This document shows positions 1-13,631 of a stretch of 64,000 bases of DNA, one piece after another. The notes below the pieces were generated by a model. That model was not told the origin of the DNA. It searched no databases and was given only the letters and a program-made list of their open reading frames with translations. Where the stretch lies: contig CM019218.1 in the NCBI GenBank assembly GCA_009741485.1, positions 31,394,898 to 31,458,897 on the forward strand, given 5' to 3'. The position numbers and the translations under genes are program-made. The DNA is from Malurus cyaneus samueli (lineage: Eukaryota > Chordata > Aves > Passeriformes > Maluridae). Every line of letters begins with the position of its first letter. Position 1 is the first letter of the stretch.

Positions 1-3000
1 AGCAGATTTCCCAACAAGCTAGAGACCCTAAAGACTCCCACTTGCCTGCCTGGGGTCTGGCCGGGGCAGCCTCTGGCTTGGCTGTCCCCAGGGGAGGTGA
101 GGGGGCTGCTGCAATAGGGACAGGAGTTTCTCCTGGGAATTCAGCAGACTGCTCTTTTCTGCAGGTGGTTCTAGGGTCTTCCTGAGATTCTGATGGAAAT
201 TATGTAAAAGTCAATTCAGAAGTTGTTTTGGTTTGTTCTCAACAGCTCTATACAGGACCAGGCAGGTCCTAATACTTACTGTGAGGGATAATTGAACTCC
301 TTGCCCTCCCCCTTTCCTGGGCAACAGCTTCAAAAGATCTCTGATTTTGCTCACCAATCAAGCAATCTCATTTGCAAAACAACTGCAAGGGCCCTGCAAA
401 AGCAGAAGGACAGCTCCTTTGTTAAATAGTGCCTTTTGGTGACACAAAGGAATCATAAAGGTGATGGAACTGCAGCCTGGACAGCCACATTTCCTGGACT
501 GTGCAGGCTGGCTTCCCTCCCCCTCCCAGCTGTAATTTCAGACCCCGAGTCTAAGCATTATGCAAGGTTTGAGCCCAGTAAGAACAAGGTGCACTGCAAC
601 TATTCTTAGCTCCAAAAATTATTCCTGGCTTTGCTTTGAAATCTGAACCAGGGTTAATTTCTCCCCCCCTTCCCCCTCGTCTGTTTCCTCTCCTCTTTCA
701 TGTACCTATTTGCATAGACTGTCATCGTAAGAATTTCCATTAAAATTGAAAGCCTCCTTCCTGCATGTCACCTCTCGCAGCCCCCTTCCGCTTGCCCTGC
801 GTGACTTTTGGAGGGCTGGAGAGCAAAGGTCCTGTGCGAGCATCGCCTCCCGAGCCCTGCGTTCCCCCTGCCCTCAGTCCCGCTCCTCCGTTGCTATAGG
901 AACATCCATCAACTTGGGAGTGCCAGAGAAAAAGAACAGAGAGTTATCTTAATTATTTAATGATTGATTAATATATGTTTATAGAGCACTTCAAAACAGT
1001 GCATAATTTTTTGAATTGTTTATTAACCGGGCAAGTGGTATAATTTGCTGAACATCCTCCACTCTCATTGTCTCAATGGGAGGAAAGGGTGGTAGGCAGC
1101 TTGCAGATTTTGTAATAGTTATTTTACTAAGAGTGCTAGTAGTTCTGCTTCAGGAAAATAATTTCAATATGAACCTTCACTTCAAGTGTTCATAGGCGGG
1201 GCTCCTCTCAACACCTGCCACTAAGGTTACTCAAACACCTCCATTATAAAGACCTATGTTCAGCTGCTCTTTGGCAAGTTTCCCCCACATGGAAAGAAGG
1301 ATTGAGCTTGCTTCTCCTTGAGGCTGAATAAAAAGGGGAGGCAGAGAGTGCTTGCAGCTGGTGGTGAAACACTGCTGGCTGGTACGGGAGCCTCAGCTGT
1401 TCCACTGTGCTGAGTGATGGTGTTTTTGTCAGGGGGCCACGGAGGGTTTTTGATAAAATCTGTGTGCTCTGTGCCTGCAGTATCAGGTTGGAAGGACTGT
1501 GTTAGCAGGCTGTGTTGGCTTGGTGAGGAAGGGTGGGTCAAGGAGCATGGTGCTGGTGTTGTGGATTACATGCAGTTGAGGATGCCAGCTTGGCTGGTGT
1601 CTGTTGCCTGTGCTGGTTGTAAATCCTGCGTTATGCCCAGGCTGACCCAGGTAATCTGCTGAAGCCAGCCTGCCTCTGCTCTCTCCAGCCCCCAGGAGCT
1701 TCTTTGGCTCTGACTTTCCCCGATGTCTGGCTGCTCCCTGGCTTCCTCTCTTTCCTGATAAAAAGCCATGACTATCGCACAGTGGGATGCAAGGTAAATG
1801 CAAACTGGCTGCCTGAAGAGCTCTGTGTCACTGAGCATGGGAGAGTCTGGGACATACAGCCCACACTGCCATGCCTGCTTGAGAACTAAGACTTGCAGTC
1901 AGAATGGCTTTGCCGTGAGCTGTCGTGCGCCTTGGAGAGCTGGAGGGCTGCTGTGCCCTCAGTGTCAGGCCTGGTGGTCCTTGCAGGGGGAGGAGGTGAG
2001 AAGGATGGTGCAATAGAATGCAGGCAACCCATGGAAGCTGGTGCTCCTTGCCTGGCTCAGCCAGGCTCCTTACCTGAGCAAGGCTGCTGTGGTGGAGGCT
2101 GCTTGGGAGGGCAATAATTACAGCTGGTGTAACAGAGGGGCTGTTTTTCCCTGGTGCTTCTTATGAAGCACTAAAGGCCTGTGATGCCATGGGATGGGAG
2201 TTGATCAAGTGTGCGATATGTACAGCCTTCTGGTTTTTAAGAGGAAGCACAGAATGAATAAGGAGACTTGCATACCAAAACAAATGTGTCCTGAACTCAC
2301 ATTGGTATTTAGGAGGTATCAAAACCTTGTTAGTTTTAAGGACTCTTGGACTTCTCAGCCCCTGTGAATCCACCTTCTGTAGAGCAATCATCCTATAAAG
2401 ATGCCTTCACAAGTGACAGCCACCATTCAGGTATGTCTATGTGGTTTAACTATGGATTGCTGCAGAAAAGTCTCTGTTCCACCTGAAGAAAGCAGTAACA
2501 GTATTAGGTTGTTATTCTGTAGTAGTTCAGCACTAGAGGGGGATGTAGCACGTGCTTTATACCCAGCACATTTCCTACGTGCATGCAACAATATTTTACA
2601 GTGGTGTTTATGAGGAGGCTGTTTCTTTAATTGCCAACATAAAGATTTTTGTCTTGCAGGGGTAATTTTCTTGCATAGGATGAAAATCAGAGAGGCTGCT
2701 ATTTTCCAAGCCTTAAAAGACTGTGCTTGTAGTCAATTAATTTTGTTATGTTTCATGTGTGTCTTGGATATTGGGGCCTCAGAACTTCAGGCAATTTTCA
2801 GGTCCTTTTTCTTTGGTGTATGGCTGACATGAGCAAACAGAGGCTGTTCTTTAGCTTGGCTGTAGCTCTCCTGCTGGCTGGAAGGGTCTGAGCTCTGCCC
2901 TTCTTAGCAAGGGGACACTTCATGTGCTGTGCTGTGGGGCTGCAGCTGGTTGTGGTAGTGAGTCCTGCAAGCAGCGGAACAAAAATATAAAGCCAAATCC

Positions 3001-3555
3001 ACCTAACTGCACTTGCTCAGAAAGCTGTGCATTTCTGTTCTTCCAGCTTTGAAGATGTCCCAGTAATAAAAACCAGTTGTCCACTTTATGCATGAGCAAA
3101 ACACTTGGCAAAAAAAGCTGTTGCCTTGAGGTTTTGCAGAAGCTGGTCAAATTCCTGTCCTCTTTTCTTGTTTTCCTTCTCGTCTCCAATGAGCAATTCT
3201 CATTCCATGTTTTACCCAACAGTGCAGGAGTGTGCCAGTGTGAGGAGGTGACTTGCTTGCCTGTTAGCCAGGGAATTTCTGCGGGTGCCTTTGGGTATGA
3301 TATTGTGTGAGAAGAGCAGCTGGGCTGGTGTATACTATCTATGTGCACAAAAATGGCTGTAATAGAAGGTGAGAACATAAATTGCCGAAGAAAACCTGTT
3401 TTCAGGCCAATGGCCTAAGACTCTCACAGATGTGAATTCTGGCACTTTGCTCTATGGGAGATTGTCATGTGTGCCCCCATGCCCTCCTCTCCTCTCTCCT
3501 GCTTGTAGGCTGGAATTGCATGTGGCTGCGGTTCCCACCTCGCACTGAGGGAAAT
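1..3555. other. Upstream intergenic DNA, no gene recognised
   Basis: I see no exon with a recognisable protein family and no RNA gene here. The open frames are short and lack domain-like composition. Two parts stand out. A pyrimidine-rich tract at about 659-700 is followed by a modestly CpG-containing patch at 770-900. An AT-rich stretch at about 945-1030 carries several TAAT/ATTA cores and could be a homeodomain-type regulatory element. The rest is ordinary avian intergenic sequence. In other vertebrates the gene upstream of SMOC1 is SLC10A1 (known synteny), but I could not find any of its exons here. Confidence 0.6.
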
Positions 3556-3559
3556 GTTG

Positions 3560-4270
3560 GCTAGACAGAAAAGATGTCCCCATTCACATTTCTACATAGA
3601 AACTTTTCTTTCCCTACTTTTAGTGCCTGTAATTACCTCTTTACTCCAGTGCCAGCAATCTTCCATCAGGCATCGTTATTAATGGAGAGAAAAGAGAAGG
3701 GAAGGGAGGGAGAGAAAGAGAGAGAGTGCCACAAAACTTAATTTAATCGCAGCACCCCATGCTCAATTTAACAGACACAACAGCTCAGAATGGGGTCCCT
3801 GTGCAACGGGAGGGCAGGCAGTGGAGCGTCCCTGGAAAGAATTAATTGTGGATGACAATGTGTAAACAGTGCAGATGAATAGGGCATGCAGGTGTGAGGC
3901 ACCGGGGCCATCCCAGGGACTTTTTCACACGAATTTCAGCTCCTTCACTGCTGACCTGCTCCCGAAAACGTGATTAGTGTCGGCGTTGGGAAACCATTCA
4001 GGGTGTCAGGATTTGGCACATATTAACTAGCCCTGGGGGAGAGGGGAGGGAGCGCATGGGGGCTATGAAAGGAGGAAGTCTGGCGAACAAGGGGATTGTT
4101 AAAGGGCCAGAAAATCCTCACTGCTCTGGGGTGCCCTCGCTGCTTGGAGGAAAATGGAAGGGAGCCGAAGCAGAATAGAACTCCAAGGCACTCTAACCCT
4201 TACAGAGCTATGTGGAAAACAAGATAATGCATTGTGGAATACTTTTCTTTGAGTGCCCATCATAAATATT
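3560..4270. promoter_or_regulatory. Candidate distal conserved non-coding element
   Basis: This non-coding block has a mixed, non-repetitive composition. It has AT-rich homeodomain-like cores (ATTAAT near 3679, TTAATTTAAT near 3740, GAATTAATTG near 3840), a cluster of CpGs around 3960-3990 that are otherwise rare in the flanks, and no long ORF. Such mosaics of TAAT cores and retained CpGs are common in vertebrate enhancers of developmental genes. SMOC1 is a developmental gene about 15.5 kb downstream. Conservation itself cannot be seen from one sequence, so the call is an inference. A purine-rich simple repeat sits inside it at about 3684-3727. Confidence 0.25.
3684..3727 (+). repeat. GA-rich simple repeat
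   Basis: This is an imperfect purine tract of GAGA, GGGA and GAAA units on the + strand, ending in AGAGAGAG. It is plain low-complexity DNA. It may bind GAGA-type factors or form an unusual purine-pyrimidine structure, but nothing in the sequence requires a function. Confidence 0.8.
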
Positions 4271-7200
4271 AGTGTTGTTTGTATTAATGACTTTCCTTGG
4301 CTGTAGCTTTCCCAGTTCTAGACACTTCAGCTTGAGAGACAGTCAAAACAAGCAGGAAAGTAAATGTCACAACAGTGCTGAGAACAGGAAAGATCCCCTT
4401 GGTATCATGTGGAGCTTGATCAGTAGGCAAAATTCCTCCTTCATCAACATATACTCTCTGTGTACAGCGATACAGACAGGGAGTTGTATAATGGGCCCAG
4501 TTTACCAAACATGAGGTTAGACACTTAAATTATATTCTTTATGCCAGTCTGGCCTTCTGCATCCAAGCAGGGGAATTACATGTGGAAAGTAGACAAGGTT
4601 ACTGATATCTTTTCCCACTGATGAACATGATGCAAGGGGAAGGACGGAACTTGATGAGGATCACCATGAATACCAGTGTCTCTGCTGGACTCTGTTATAC
4701 TCTTTCCTCCTTACTGGAAATCCTTTCCCTGTCTGTCCTGTGACTTGGGCACATGGCAGGGGTGCTGTAGGTGCTTGCTCAGATTCACAGCTTTGCACTC
4801 CCTAGGACACTGCAGTCCAAAGGCCTCACATAATGTAACAACAACAAAAAAGGTATTCTAATTGCAATGATACCTGTGGATGTGAGGTTGGGTTCTTGAT
4901 GGTGATGAACAAGGGAATTGCTGTCGGTGCTGGTCTGGCAGTACAGACATTTGTGGGAGGCAGGGTGGATCAGCCCCTTCCTAGGCTGTTTTGGCTTGGA
5001 GAGATGCAATAGGTGGTGAGGGGGGGGACATGAAATACCATCCCAGGGACTATGAGGGCTATTGAATGCAGTAGAAATCCCACCTCAAATTCAGAATTGC
5101 ACTGAGTAATGGTTGGAAAATTACCTACTTATTTTGCTCAGTAACTCTCACTTACATGACAGACTAGTTCAGCATCCTTTTGAGGAAAGTCTGGTGGAGG
5201 CTGTTGCTGTCTTCAACGTATATTGTGGCGCTAAGGGAACACAGAATTGCCATGCTCAGACAGTGGAAGTTATGCCTTTGGTCCTGATTGTGGCAATTGT
5301 AGATGATTTCTCTGGTAAACAGAAATTGTTATGTGGGAAAGGTCCTTCTTGAGCACTAAAGTAACCTGTCAATGCTTGTATGCTCAGTTAAAATGTCGGC
5401 AGAAGGGCAAAACTAGTTTGCTGTTAAGCCCAGTGATACCTAGATTCACAAGAACCAAGAAATAATGGCACAGGCTTTATTCAGTGTTTTATTACAGCTT
5501 TAAGATGAGACCCTCCCTGCCTAAAAACTTCCCAAGAGCTGGATACCCAGCTGAAGGCATTCACCTCAGTTCTCTGGGACTTGGGAGGGTGCAGCACCTC
5601 ACTCATGTACAAGCCATCAACAGGAATGAGCAACACTCGTGTCATTGCAGTCTGCTTAACAGACTGCTGTTTCCAAAAATGATGAACAGTGCTACTAGAA
5701 TTTCTTCCCATCTGCCTCCCAATCAAATGTTCTTGCCTCCTCAGAGCACAGCTCTCCTTGGGAAACCCTGCGCTGAACACACTTTTTTCCTATGACTGTA
5801 CAGGATAGTTCTTTCAAAAACCATCAGAAATATGGTAATTCTGTAATGTCTGTTCTTGCCAAGGTGAATGTGATGTTTTTAGCCTTGTTGCCCCAGATGA
5901 GTTCTGAGATACTGGCTTTCTGTGGCATTTAGAAAGGAGAGTTGCATTTGCTGCAATATGGCTCTTTCTCAGGGCCAACTGCTGCTCACCCTTTTAAGTG
6001 CCCTTTTTGTTTGTTTGTGTTTGGTTTTTGTTTGTTATTTTTTTTAAATCATTATTTTGAGAGACATTTGCTCATCTTTCTAATTCTGCTTTTCATTGAG
6101 GAAGAATGATGTGCTAGAAATCTCACCAGTAACACAGCTGGTAATTTACCCTCTGGAGGGGAGAGGGTTACAGGAGCTAAAGAGATCAGCTCCACAGACA
6201 CCTGACCTAGGGGCTATTGCAGGGCTGTATCCAGGCAAACTGTCTGTATCTTACACTATGAGCTAACTGAAGCATAGCCCATACACCAACCAAGACTGGT
6301 TTCTCAGGCTGTAATACTTCATCAGCTAGAGAATCCAACAAATGTTCTTCATTTGTACTGTATTTAAGCCACCAGCTGCCACAGAACCAAGAAAGGCTGT
6401 GTTGAGTTGTGTTAGTTCAGGTGTGGAGAAGTTGGGGCTAAGGGAAGGTCAGTAATTTGCAGGCACTGAAAATGGGATAGCTGAAGAAAGTGAGGATGTG
6501 AGTCCCCAGTCAGTTGTGTTAAACTCGTGTTTAAAGTTGTGTTCAGCTCCAGCTTGAAATTTTACAGAATGCTCACGCCACACCAAACTGGTGTTGCATG
6601 TGAAATACGCTCCTGCAGTAACAAACCGCCTTTTCTTGTAAGGATCTCCAACTAGCGCAGAGCTTCTCAGGCTTCATGAGAAATCAGAGCAAGGAGGGAA
6701 GTTCAGACGTCAAACAGGGATGTACCCCTTCTCCAGGAGCCAGAGACACACGGTTTGGTTCATTTTCTGGCTCCAGCTGCAGTGGTCAAGTATAGGCCTG
6801 CTTGACAAATGCCTGCAGACACATGAATAACATATCTTATTATCCATTTCTGTGTTTCTTGGACTCTTTCTTTACCACTCCTGCATCTCCATTTCCAGTT
6901 GATAGAGACAACCTGCACCTATTTTTCTTTTTTTCTTACCTTTTTCTTGTAGTCCTGGTTTTGCCATATCCATTTCTGAGTTTGTCATTTCTGATGCTGC
7001 TAACCAGGCTATCTCAGGCTTGTGTGCTATTTAGGGTATGGTTACCTGGCACACTGACCTAGCAAGGCCCTATTTCCCAGAATGTCCCCAAGTGCTCCAC
7101 TCCAGCTCTGTGGTTCGGCTGTTGCTCACACACATTCCCCGTAACCACAGGAGGGATCCAGCCAGCCCTCACAGCACCACCTGTACCTTTTGCCAGCTTC

Positions 7201-10200
7201 TCACAATATTCCCTCTCACATTCAGCTTTCCACATCACATCCACTTTCTCACCCATTAGCTTCCAGACTCTTTCCAGGTAGCTCAACCTCAGGCCAGGGC
7301 CCAGCTGGCAGATTGGTGCCTGCAGTGTTAGCCCTGTCCTCCAGCCTGTGGAGTTATTATTTGCTTGTAAATGAACCATATGAACATTACTATATTTATT
7401 TGACAGCATAAATCTAACTCGTTACTGAAAAGTCTTGCCTTTTGGAGTATTTGTGACAAGAAAGCCAAGGCAGAGGTTCTGTCTGAGCCGTTGTGTGTTC
7501 TGCTTTCCAGCTAATGCCAAAACCCAGAAATATTTAATCACAAAGCAGACTCAAAGAAGGTGGTCATGAAATGTTTGTGGATGTCCTTGCGTGTTCCTTG
7601 GCAAGCCTGTGGTACCACCTCTAGTACCCTGAGGGTGGTGAAACGATTCAGCTTGGTTGTTTCTTTCACACCTTCAAGAATGTGTGAGGTGTCATTTTGG
7701 ATCTGCTAAGCAATGCTGGATGCCTGCCCAAACAAAATTGCTGGCCATGGGAAGGGTTGTAGCCCTTGCTAGAGAGACTTGGGGGAGAGGGCAGGAAAGA
7801 AGCCAATGGCAAAAGCACCCATGAGGTGCTCTTTGTGTCTCTGCCCTTCCCTCGGTACTCCAATTTTGCACCTCTGCTGAGCCCCAGAGGAGCCAGTTCG
7901 TCCTGCCCAGCTGAGGGCACAGGGAAGTGTTCTCCATTCAGGGGGGCTGGGTGACATGAGGCACCTGCAGCCACACTGTTCGCTCCCAAAAGGGACAGCT
8001 GCTGCAGCTCTGCTGCCACCCTCCTGCCATCCACCTGCTCACCTCCAGCTCCTGCTGGCAGCAGAAGACCTCTGCCTCGCACTGCTGGGCTCTTTATGCC
8101 CTGGAGGTTGGCACACCTGGGGAAAGATCTTTTATGAGGCAGGCTTTCATGAATCTTGGGCACGAGCACCACAACATTTGTAATTAGGTAAAGAACTTGT
8201 GAGGCCATGAATGAGCAGATAACCCACACCTGAGGGGAAGGGGTCTATCTTAGACTACTGTGTTCTGCCTTGAGTACGAAGTGAGATTATCCTAGCTGTG
8301 AATGCCCATTAGATTTTATTCTATCCATAGACTTCAAATGGATTGCAACAGCATAACTGCTTGAAACTTCACATTGCAGACTAAATTCCTACTGGATTAA
8401 GCCTATTAGAGAATATGAGCTCTTTATGCAGTCTGTTTAACCTCTGTTTGCATGGCAAGATTTTGGCCTATAATTATTTCCCAAATATGCTGGGCTACTG
8501 GGTATCCTAGGTAATAATAACATAGTTTATATTGCCTATTTAACAAAGCCAGAGATTTTTTTTTAAGAGAAGGTAATGTTTAGAGAGAGAGTGAGACACT
8601 GAATGATCTGAAAATACCTCCTAATAGAAATGCACAGAGATCTGTGCTTAACCACACCAAAGGATCTTATTCTTGGGCACCTTTGTCTCCTTTGCATATC
8701 TGAAAGGTGAAGTATTTGGCTAGTTCCCAGTCAAGATTGCACACCCAGGATTCCACCCAGCTCCTCCACTCCAGTCGTGCACACAGATTTACCTGCTTTG
8801 CCAATGAAGGCACTGGTGGGCTGTGCAGCCTTGGCTGGTGCCAATGCTCAGCCTCAAAAATTTGAGTGTTTAGGTATTGGTGACCACATTCTGGGGTGGC
8901 TGCAGAAAGTTTGGCTGAAAATGTTTTGTGAAAAATGTACAAGGATCAGTCCTCTGACAGGATATACATTTCTGCTCTACCAACCAGTCTTAACTTACTG
9001 AAGAATCAATCTTTTCTCTGATACGTGGTGCCTGGCGATGTATCTCCATGTCTGGGTGACATTCAGAAGGCATTTTTACTATGGGCAATGAGAGAAGACA
9101 TTTTACTGCAGGTCTGATGTCTTGCATAGGTGTCCAGGGGCCAGACCAGTGACTAGTGCCAGTATCTGACCAGCTGGTGCTGCCAGACCTGAGACAGCCC
9201 CACAGGTGCCCCTAGCAGTAATATCCTATCTGGGGGTTTTAGAGCCCAGAAGGGACTTGCAGACTGATTCAGGTATCAAAGGGTATCAAACCCAACATTA
9301 GTAAAAAAGGATGTGTTTCAAATATGGGTGGGGAATGGCTTGTCTCTCTGGGGGAGGGCAGCTGCCCTCCCCACCACTGGGCATCTGGCACAGGAACAAA
9401 CTCGTTTTGTACCTAGAAGCTGAAGAGGGAGGCCTGCAGTTCCCATGTAACCCCTGGCCAAAATCTTGTTTTAGTAAATGGAGAACACTCGGAAAGTTTT
9501 GTTGGAGGCCTGAGGCAAAAATAGTGCGTGCTTTGGGGAAGACATGCACAATCTAGAAGCAATGGAGGTTCTTCACAAGAGTGGGGCAGGTTCTGAGCTG
9601 CCAGTGAGTCCTGCACCCACATGGATATTGTCACTGTCCTCTATGTGCCTCTTCCCCAACAAATGGCTCTGTGGAAGAGAAGTCTCTCTGGCTATGCTGT
9701 GATGACAAGGGAATGTATTCCTCCTGCAGCTCAGGAGCATTTCTGAAGAGCTTCATGGACTGTGTGGATCAGGAAGGGACTGTGTAATGAGCATGTTTCA
9801 GGAGGTGAACAAGTACTGAGACCATAGGTATGCCCCTCAAGGGGTTTGCTCTTTAAGTCCAGTGGCACGTTCTGTGGGGGCTCTTGTGGTCTAAGGTGCA
9901 GCTTTAGCAGAGGTGCCATGTGCATGGGGCTCTGGCATCCACCTGCAGTACTGCCGAAGCAGGTGTGTGTATTTGGGAGGCATTCCTACACACACGCTGG
10001 AGGGGTGCTTGTACACAAACAAATCTCTCTATCTCTTATGTGGCTGTGTTCCTTTGAACTGATCCAGTATCCCACTGAAGTGAATGGGAGGGGGGTAAAG
10101 CCTACAAGCCTACTCATGGCAGTACCAATTTGCATGAGCACGTCCTTATTTTGAAGCAGACTACTGTTCTCAGCAGACTGCAGCCTTTTTGACTTCTCCT

Positions 10201-10475
10201 TTTGTATTTTTCAGTATGAAAACACTGCACATACTTTGTCTCTCTGAGGTGATCCTTGCAATACAAGAAACATATCTCTGTCAGTGCTTTGTATAGCCTT
10301 AGCACCTTTCTCCCTGCCTCTCACTGACGAAGTAAATGGTAAGCACTGGGGACTGATGTTGCTCAGCACACTCCTGGGAAACCTTCTTGATCAGCCCCAT
10401 AAGCTGTGTTCTGTCTTCCTGCTCTCCACTTTATCCCCAGTGTGTATTACACTTGCCCCAGCTTTGCAGAGATAA
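4271..10475. other. Upstream intergenic DNA, no gene recognised
   Basis: Only short unrelated ORFs occur on both strands, and none has a family motif or a convincing pair of splice sites. A GTTT-rich, T-rich low-complexity patch lies at about 6005-6050. A C/G-richer but CpG-poor patch lies at about 7840-8110 and gives rise to overlapping longer ORFs on both strands, which I regard as chance. I recognise no transposon here. Confidence 0.55.
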
Positions 10476-11480
10476 TTTGCACTCTCCTAGTTCATTAGCT
10501 GCTACCCCCTCCTGTCCATGGGCAAAAAAAAGCCCTTACTGTTCAAAAGAACACATGCAGCAATCATTAATGCTGACCCTAATTGTGCCAATTCAAACCG
10601 CTCAATAGCTCTAATTAAAACCTCTCTTGTGCAGGGCACTGAACAGTAACAAAACTGTCACCCCGAACAATCAAATCATGGAGCTAAGAAATTTTTTTTC
10701 CCCTGTTGTTCAAATGTTGTTGCTGCTGTCGGAAGGGTCATCTGAAGGGATTAAGTATGGGGCTTTTGTAGGCTGAAAAGTTGGCAGGAGTGTGTGGGGG
10801 AATATCTAAACCCAACCAATATCTTTTGGTCACAGTTTGAAATCAGAAGACCCCAACTTTTTTCCAGGTCTCCTTTCATCCACTTTACCCACCCCCACAC
10901 AACAAGCAACACCTGCAAAGTAGACAAGCTCTGTTATGAGACACATGGACACCACAAGTCAACTTAAACATCTGCAAAGGGGGAGGTGAGGGGGAAACCC
11001 AGGCGTTCCTATCCCTACAACCTTGTTTCTCAGGGTCCCTGACTACACCTTCCTGTGTGCCATAAATAACTCTGCAATTACATTAATTGGTTGCATATTT
11101 GTTGACACAGGGGTGGACAAGGGTAGGTTATGGTGGGAGGATTTTTGCTTTAAGTGCAATTTTATACTACTTTCTTCAGACGTCCCTTAATCCCCACTCT
11201 CCCTCCCCCCATTATTTAGAATTCTCATGTCTTTCAGGATAACTTTATAAGCCTGTGGGTGGGAAGGGGGAGCAGGAAAAAAAAAGAGCATTAAAATTAA
11301 TTTGATGGCACCCATGCACACACATCTGTTCTGCTGTGTTTCCCTAGCAAAGTCTATCAATCAAAAGGAAAAGGTTGATATGTATCACAGTGGGATATTT
11401 CAAAAATCTGGATGCAAACAATTGTGTGCTGGAAGATTTTATTCTGCACCGAGTTTCTGACAGGAATCAAAAGATCAAAA
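10476..11480. promoter_or_regulatory. Candidate conserved enhancer cluster about 8-9 kb upstream of SMOC1
   Basis: The block is rich in short developmental transcription-factor-like motifs and poor in ORFs. It includes several TAAT/ATTA cores at 10567-10620, a TTACATTAATTGG stretch near 11080-11092, and ATCAAAAG-type TCF/LEF-like sites at about 11358 and 11470. The texture, with short AT-rich cores between non-repetitive sequence, differs from the neighbouring intergenic DNA and resembles vertebrate conserved non-coding elements. No conservation data are available here, so both its function and its assignment to SMOC1 are inferred. Confidence 0.3.
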
Positions 11481-13588
11481 TGGTGTGCATGCATACCTAT
11501 ATTTTATTTTACATTTCCCATTTTTTAAGAAGGTAGTGAAATTAATAGAGCAAGAGTGTTAACTACCAAAATTCCAGTCTTTGTTCTATTTATTGTTGTG
11601 TATGTTCTGAAGCCAAAACCTGGGACCAAACACAAGAGCCTACAAGCACTTCTGTATCTGTGCTTCTATTTTAGATCATTACAGGAATACATGCTACCTA
11701 CCCCATGTGGCTCTGGGTTCAAACCACCATTTCAGAGTATTTGGTATGGGGTATTCCACTGAGTCTCTCCTTCCAGCGCCTCCTTGCCTTGCTTTCTTTT
11801 GCTAGCAGTAATCAGAGTTGCAGTGAGAAAGTTCACGGCATGTTGTGTTTCATCTTCCCTCCTTTCTTCTCTCCCGAGCTGCTGTCCCAGCTGAGAAGTA
11901 GGGAGTAGGATGACACCATGCAGCGCTGGCAGTCTGCCTCTTCAAACACTCTGAGCACCTTCTGTTAGAAACCACCTTGGTTGTTTCTGGTTCCCACTGC
12001 TGCGCTGTGCTGTGTGCTGTTACAACATTGCCTTGTCTCAGCAGTGAAGCCGTTTCATTTAGTGATGGATAAAATAACCCATATTTAGAGTACAGCTTGA
12101 CTCAGATTTTCAGTATACAGCGTTGGTTACCGACGAAACACAAAATCTTGATGTATAAACATACAAATACCCATGCTTTATGTATAGAAGCCGCAGGACA
12201 AAACCTAAGGATGTTTTTAAAACATATTGAGGTGACCAGTCTCTTTTTGTGCAAGACTCTTTGTAAACTTGGCCATAGGAGCATATAAGTTCAGGATAAG
12301 GGCTGTTTTTGACAGTTTGCCTGAGACACTGTGAGCACTAGCTGGGAGTCAGCAGGGGGACCACACTATTTTCTAAAAATGAGGGTGTTGCTCTGTGATG
12401 TGTGACTGTGCTGACCCACTTCTGCCTTTGTGTCACCACTGAGTGGTAATGCAACACTCTTTAGTTTTCAAAGGCAATGTGCTCTTACAATGAGATGAGG
12501 AGAAATAGGTAGCACTACTATCTGGTATTCAAACAAGTGCATTTCAGAGCAAGGCCCCTTCATCAGCAGCACTGGAGAAAAGAAACCAGAGCTCTTTGAC
12601 AGTTTTGTTGTCTGTTAGGGGCAGTGGGATATAGCAAAATATTCAAGTGAGCTCTTATACTTCTTGACACTTGCTCAAGAAGGGGAAATAAGGTACAGAG
12701 AGGGTTTTTTACTAGCTCTAGGTGCTTACAGCCAAACTGAGAACAAACCCTGGGATCTTAGTATCATGTCTATCTTCTGGAAAGCAGCAGCTCTTTTTCT
12801 GAGCTTATTCTTGCCTGTGTTCATATGAGAGGCTCTGTGTGTCTCTGTTGAGCTGAGGGTAGGGGATTTCTGTAAAATACACTCCAGTGTAGATTCCCAT
12901 CGCTTTCTGTATGGATCTCCCACGGTCCTGTCTGCCCTTCTGTCTCATTCCTTGCCCCCATTTTCTAGGCAGCAATGCTGGAGTCTATACTCTTGACTAA
13001 GCTGTTGCACTTTAATTTTCAACAGGCCCCTATTGCTCTTGCACCTTGTGTGTGGTCTTTGAATGTTATGTGGCTCGGCAGCTGGGAATAGTGAGTGGGT
13101 GGGCAATTTAAAACAGAAAAGACTCTGTATCAGCACAGGGCTGAGGTTTGAACTCTGCTCAGCTTTGGATACGTGTAGCTGGTTCTCAGGGCTGTGATTT
13201 AAGTGCAGTTTCACTGGTGTCAGTGCGAAACTTAAATCAGTGCTAAGAAACTGGTAGGGAAGAAAAAACAAACTTTGCCTGTCCGATAACAAGTGTTACT
13301 CTTGGCCCTGATGAAAAATTGCAGATCAAGGCATCTTAGAAAGCATTCTGCTGTTTTGTCACCATTTTGCCTCCACAACTCAGAAGACAAAGAGTGTCTA
13401 ATACGATGTCAGGGTTTCTTTGATGGGATATATTTCTGAGCTGTTTCATGCCATTCAGAACACAAATCTGACTCTGAGTTTCCTGAGGATATGGACTGCT
13501 ATTGGAGAGAGGCAGATGAGGGCTGTGCAACCCGTGAGACAAAATACTTTATTGCATTCATCTGAGCATCTCTCTTAGACAAGGTAAA
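11481..13588. other. Upstream intergenic DNA, no feature recognised
   Basis: There are short chance ORFs on both strands only. I see no repeat, RNA gene or convincing exon in this stretch. Confidence 0.5.
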
Positions 13589-13596
13589 TGAGCTCA

Positions 13597-13631
13597 AGCA
13601 ACAAAATACAGTCCCAATGTCATGACTTGTT
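13597..13631 (+). repeat. Outer left arm of an inverted repeat (35 bp, exact)
   Basis: These 35 bases reappear as an exact reverse complement at 15291-15325. Both copies are preceded on their left by GAGCTC (13590-13595 and 15285-15290), so the flank is in direct orientation while the 35-mer is inverted. A match of this length does not arise by chance in a 64-kb window. It pairs with a longer, diverged inverted match at 14505-14618 and 15135-15235. Confidence 0.85.

Noticed and set aside
7666..8229. 187-codon minus-strand open frame
   Set aside because: There is no recognisable domain, overlapping frames of similar length are open on both strands in this GC-richer patch, and no exon signals were found.
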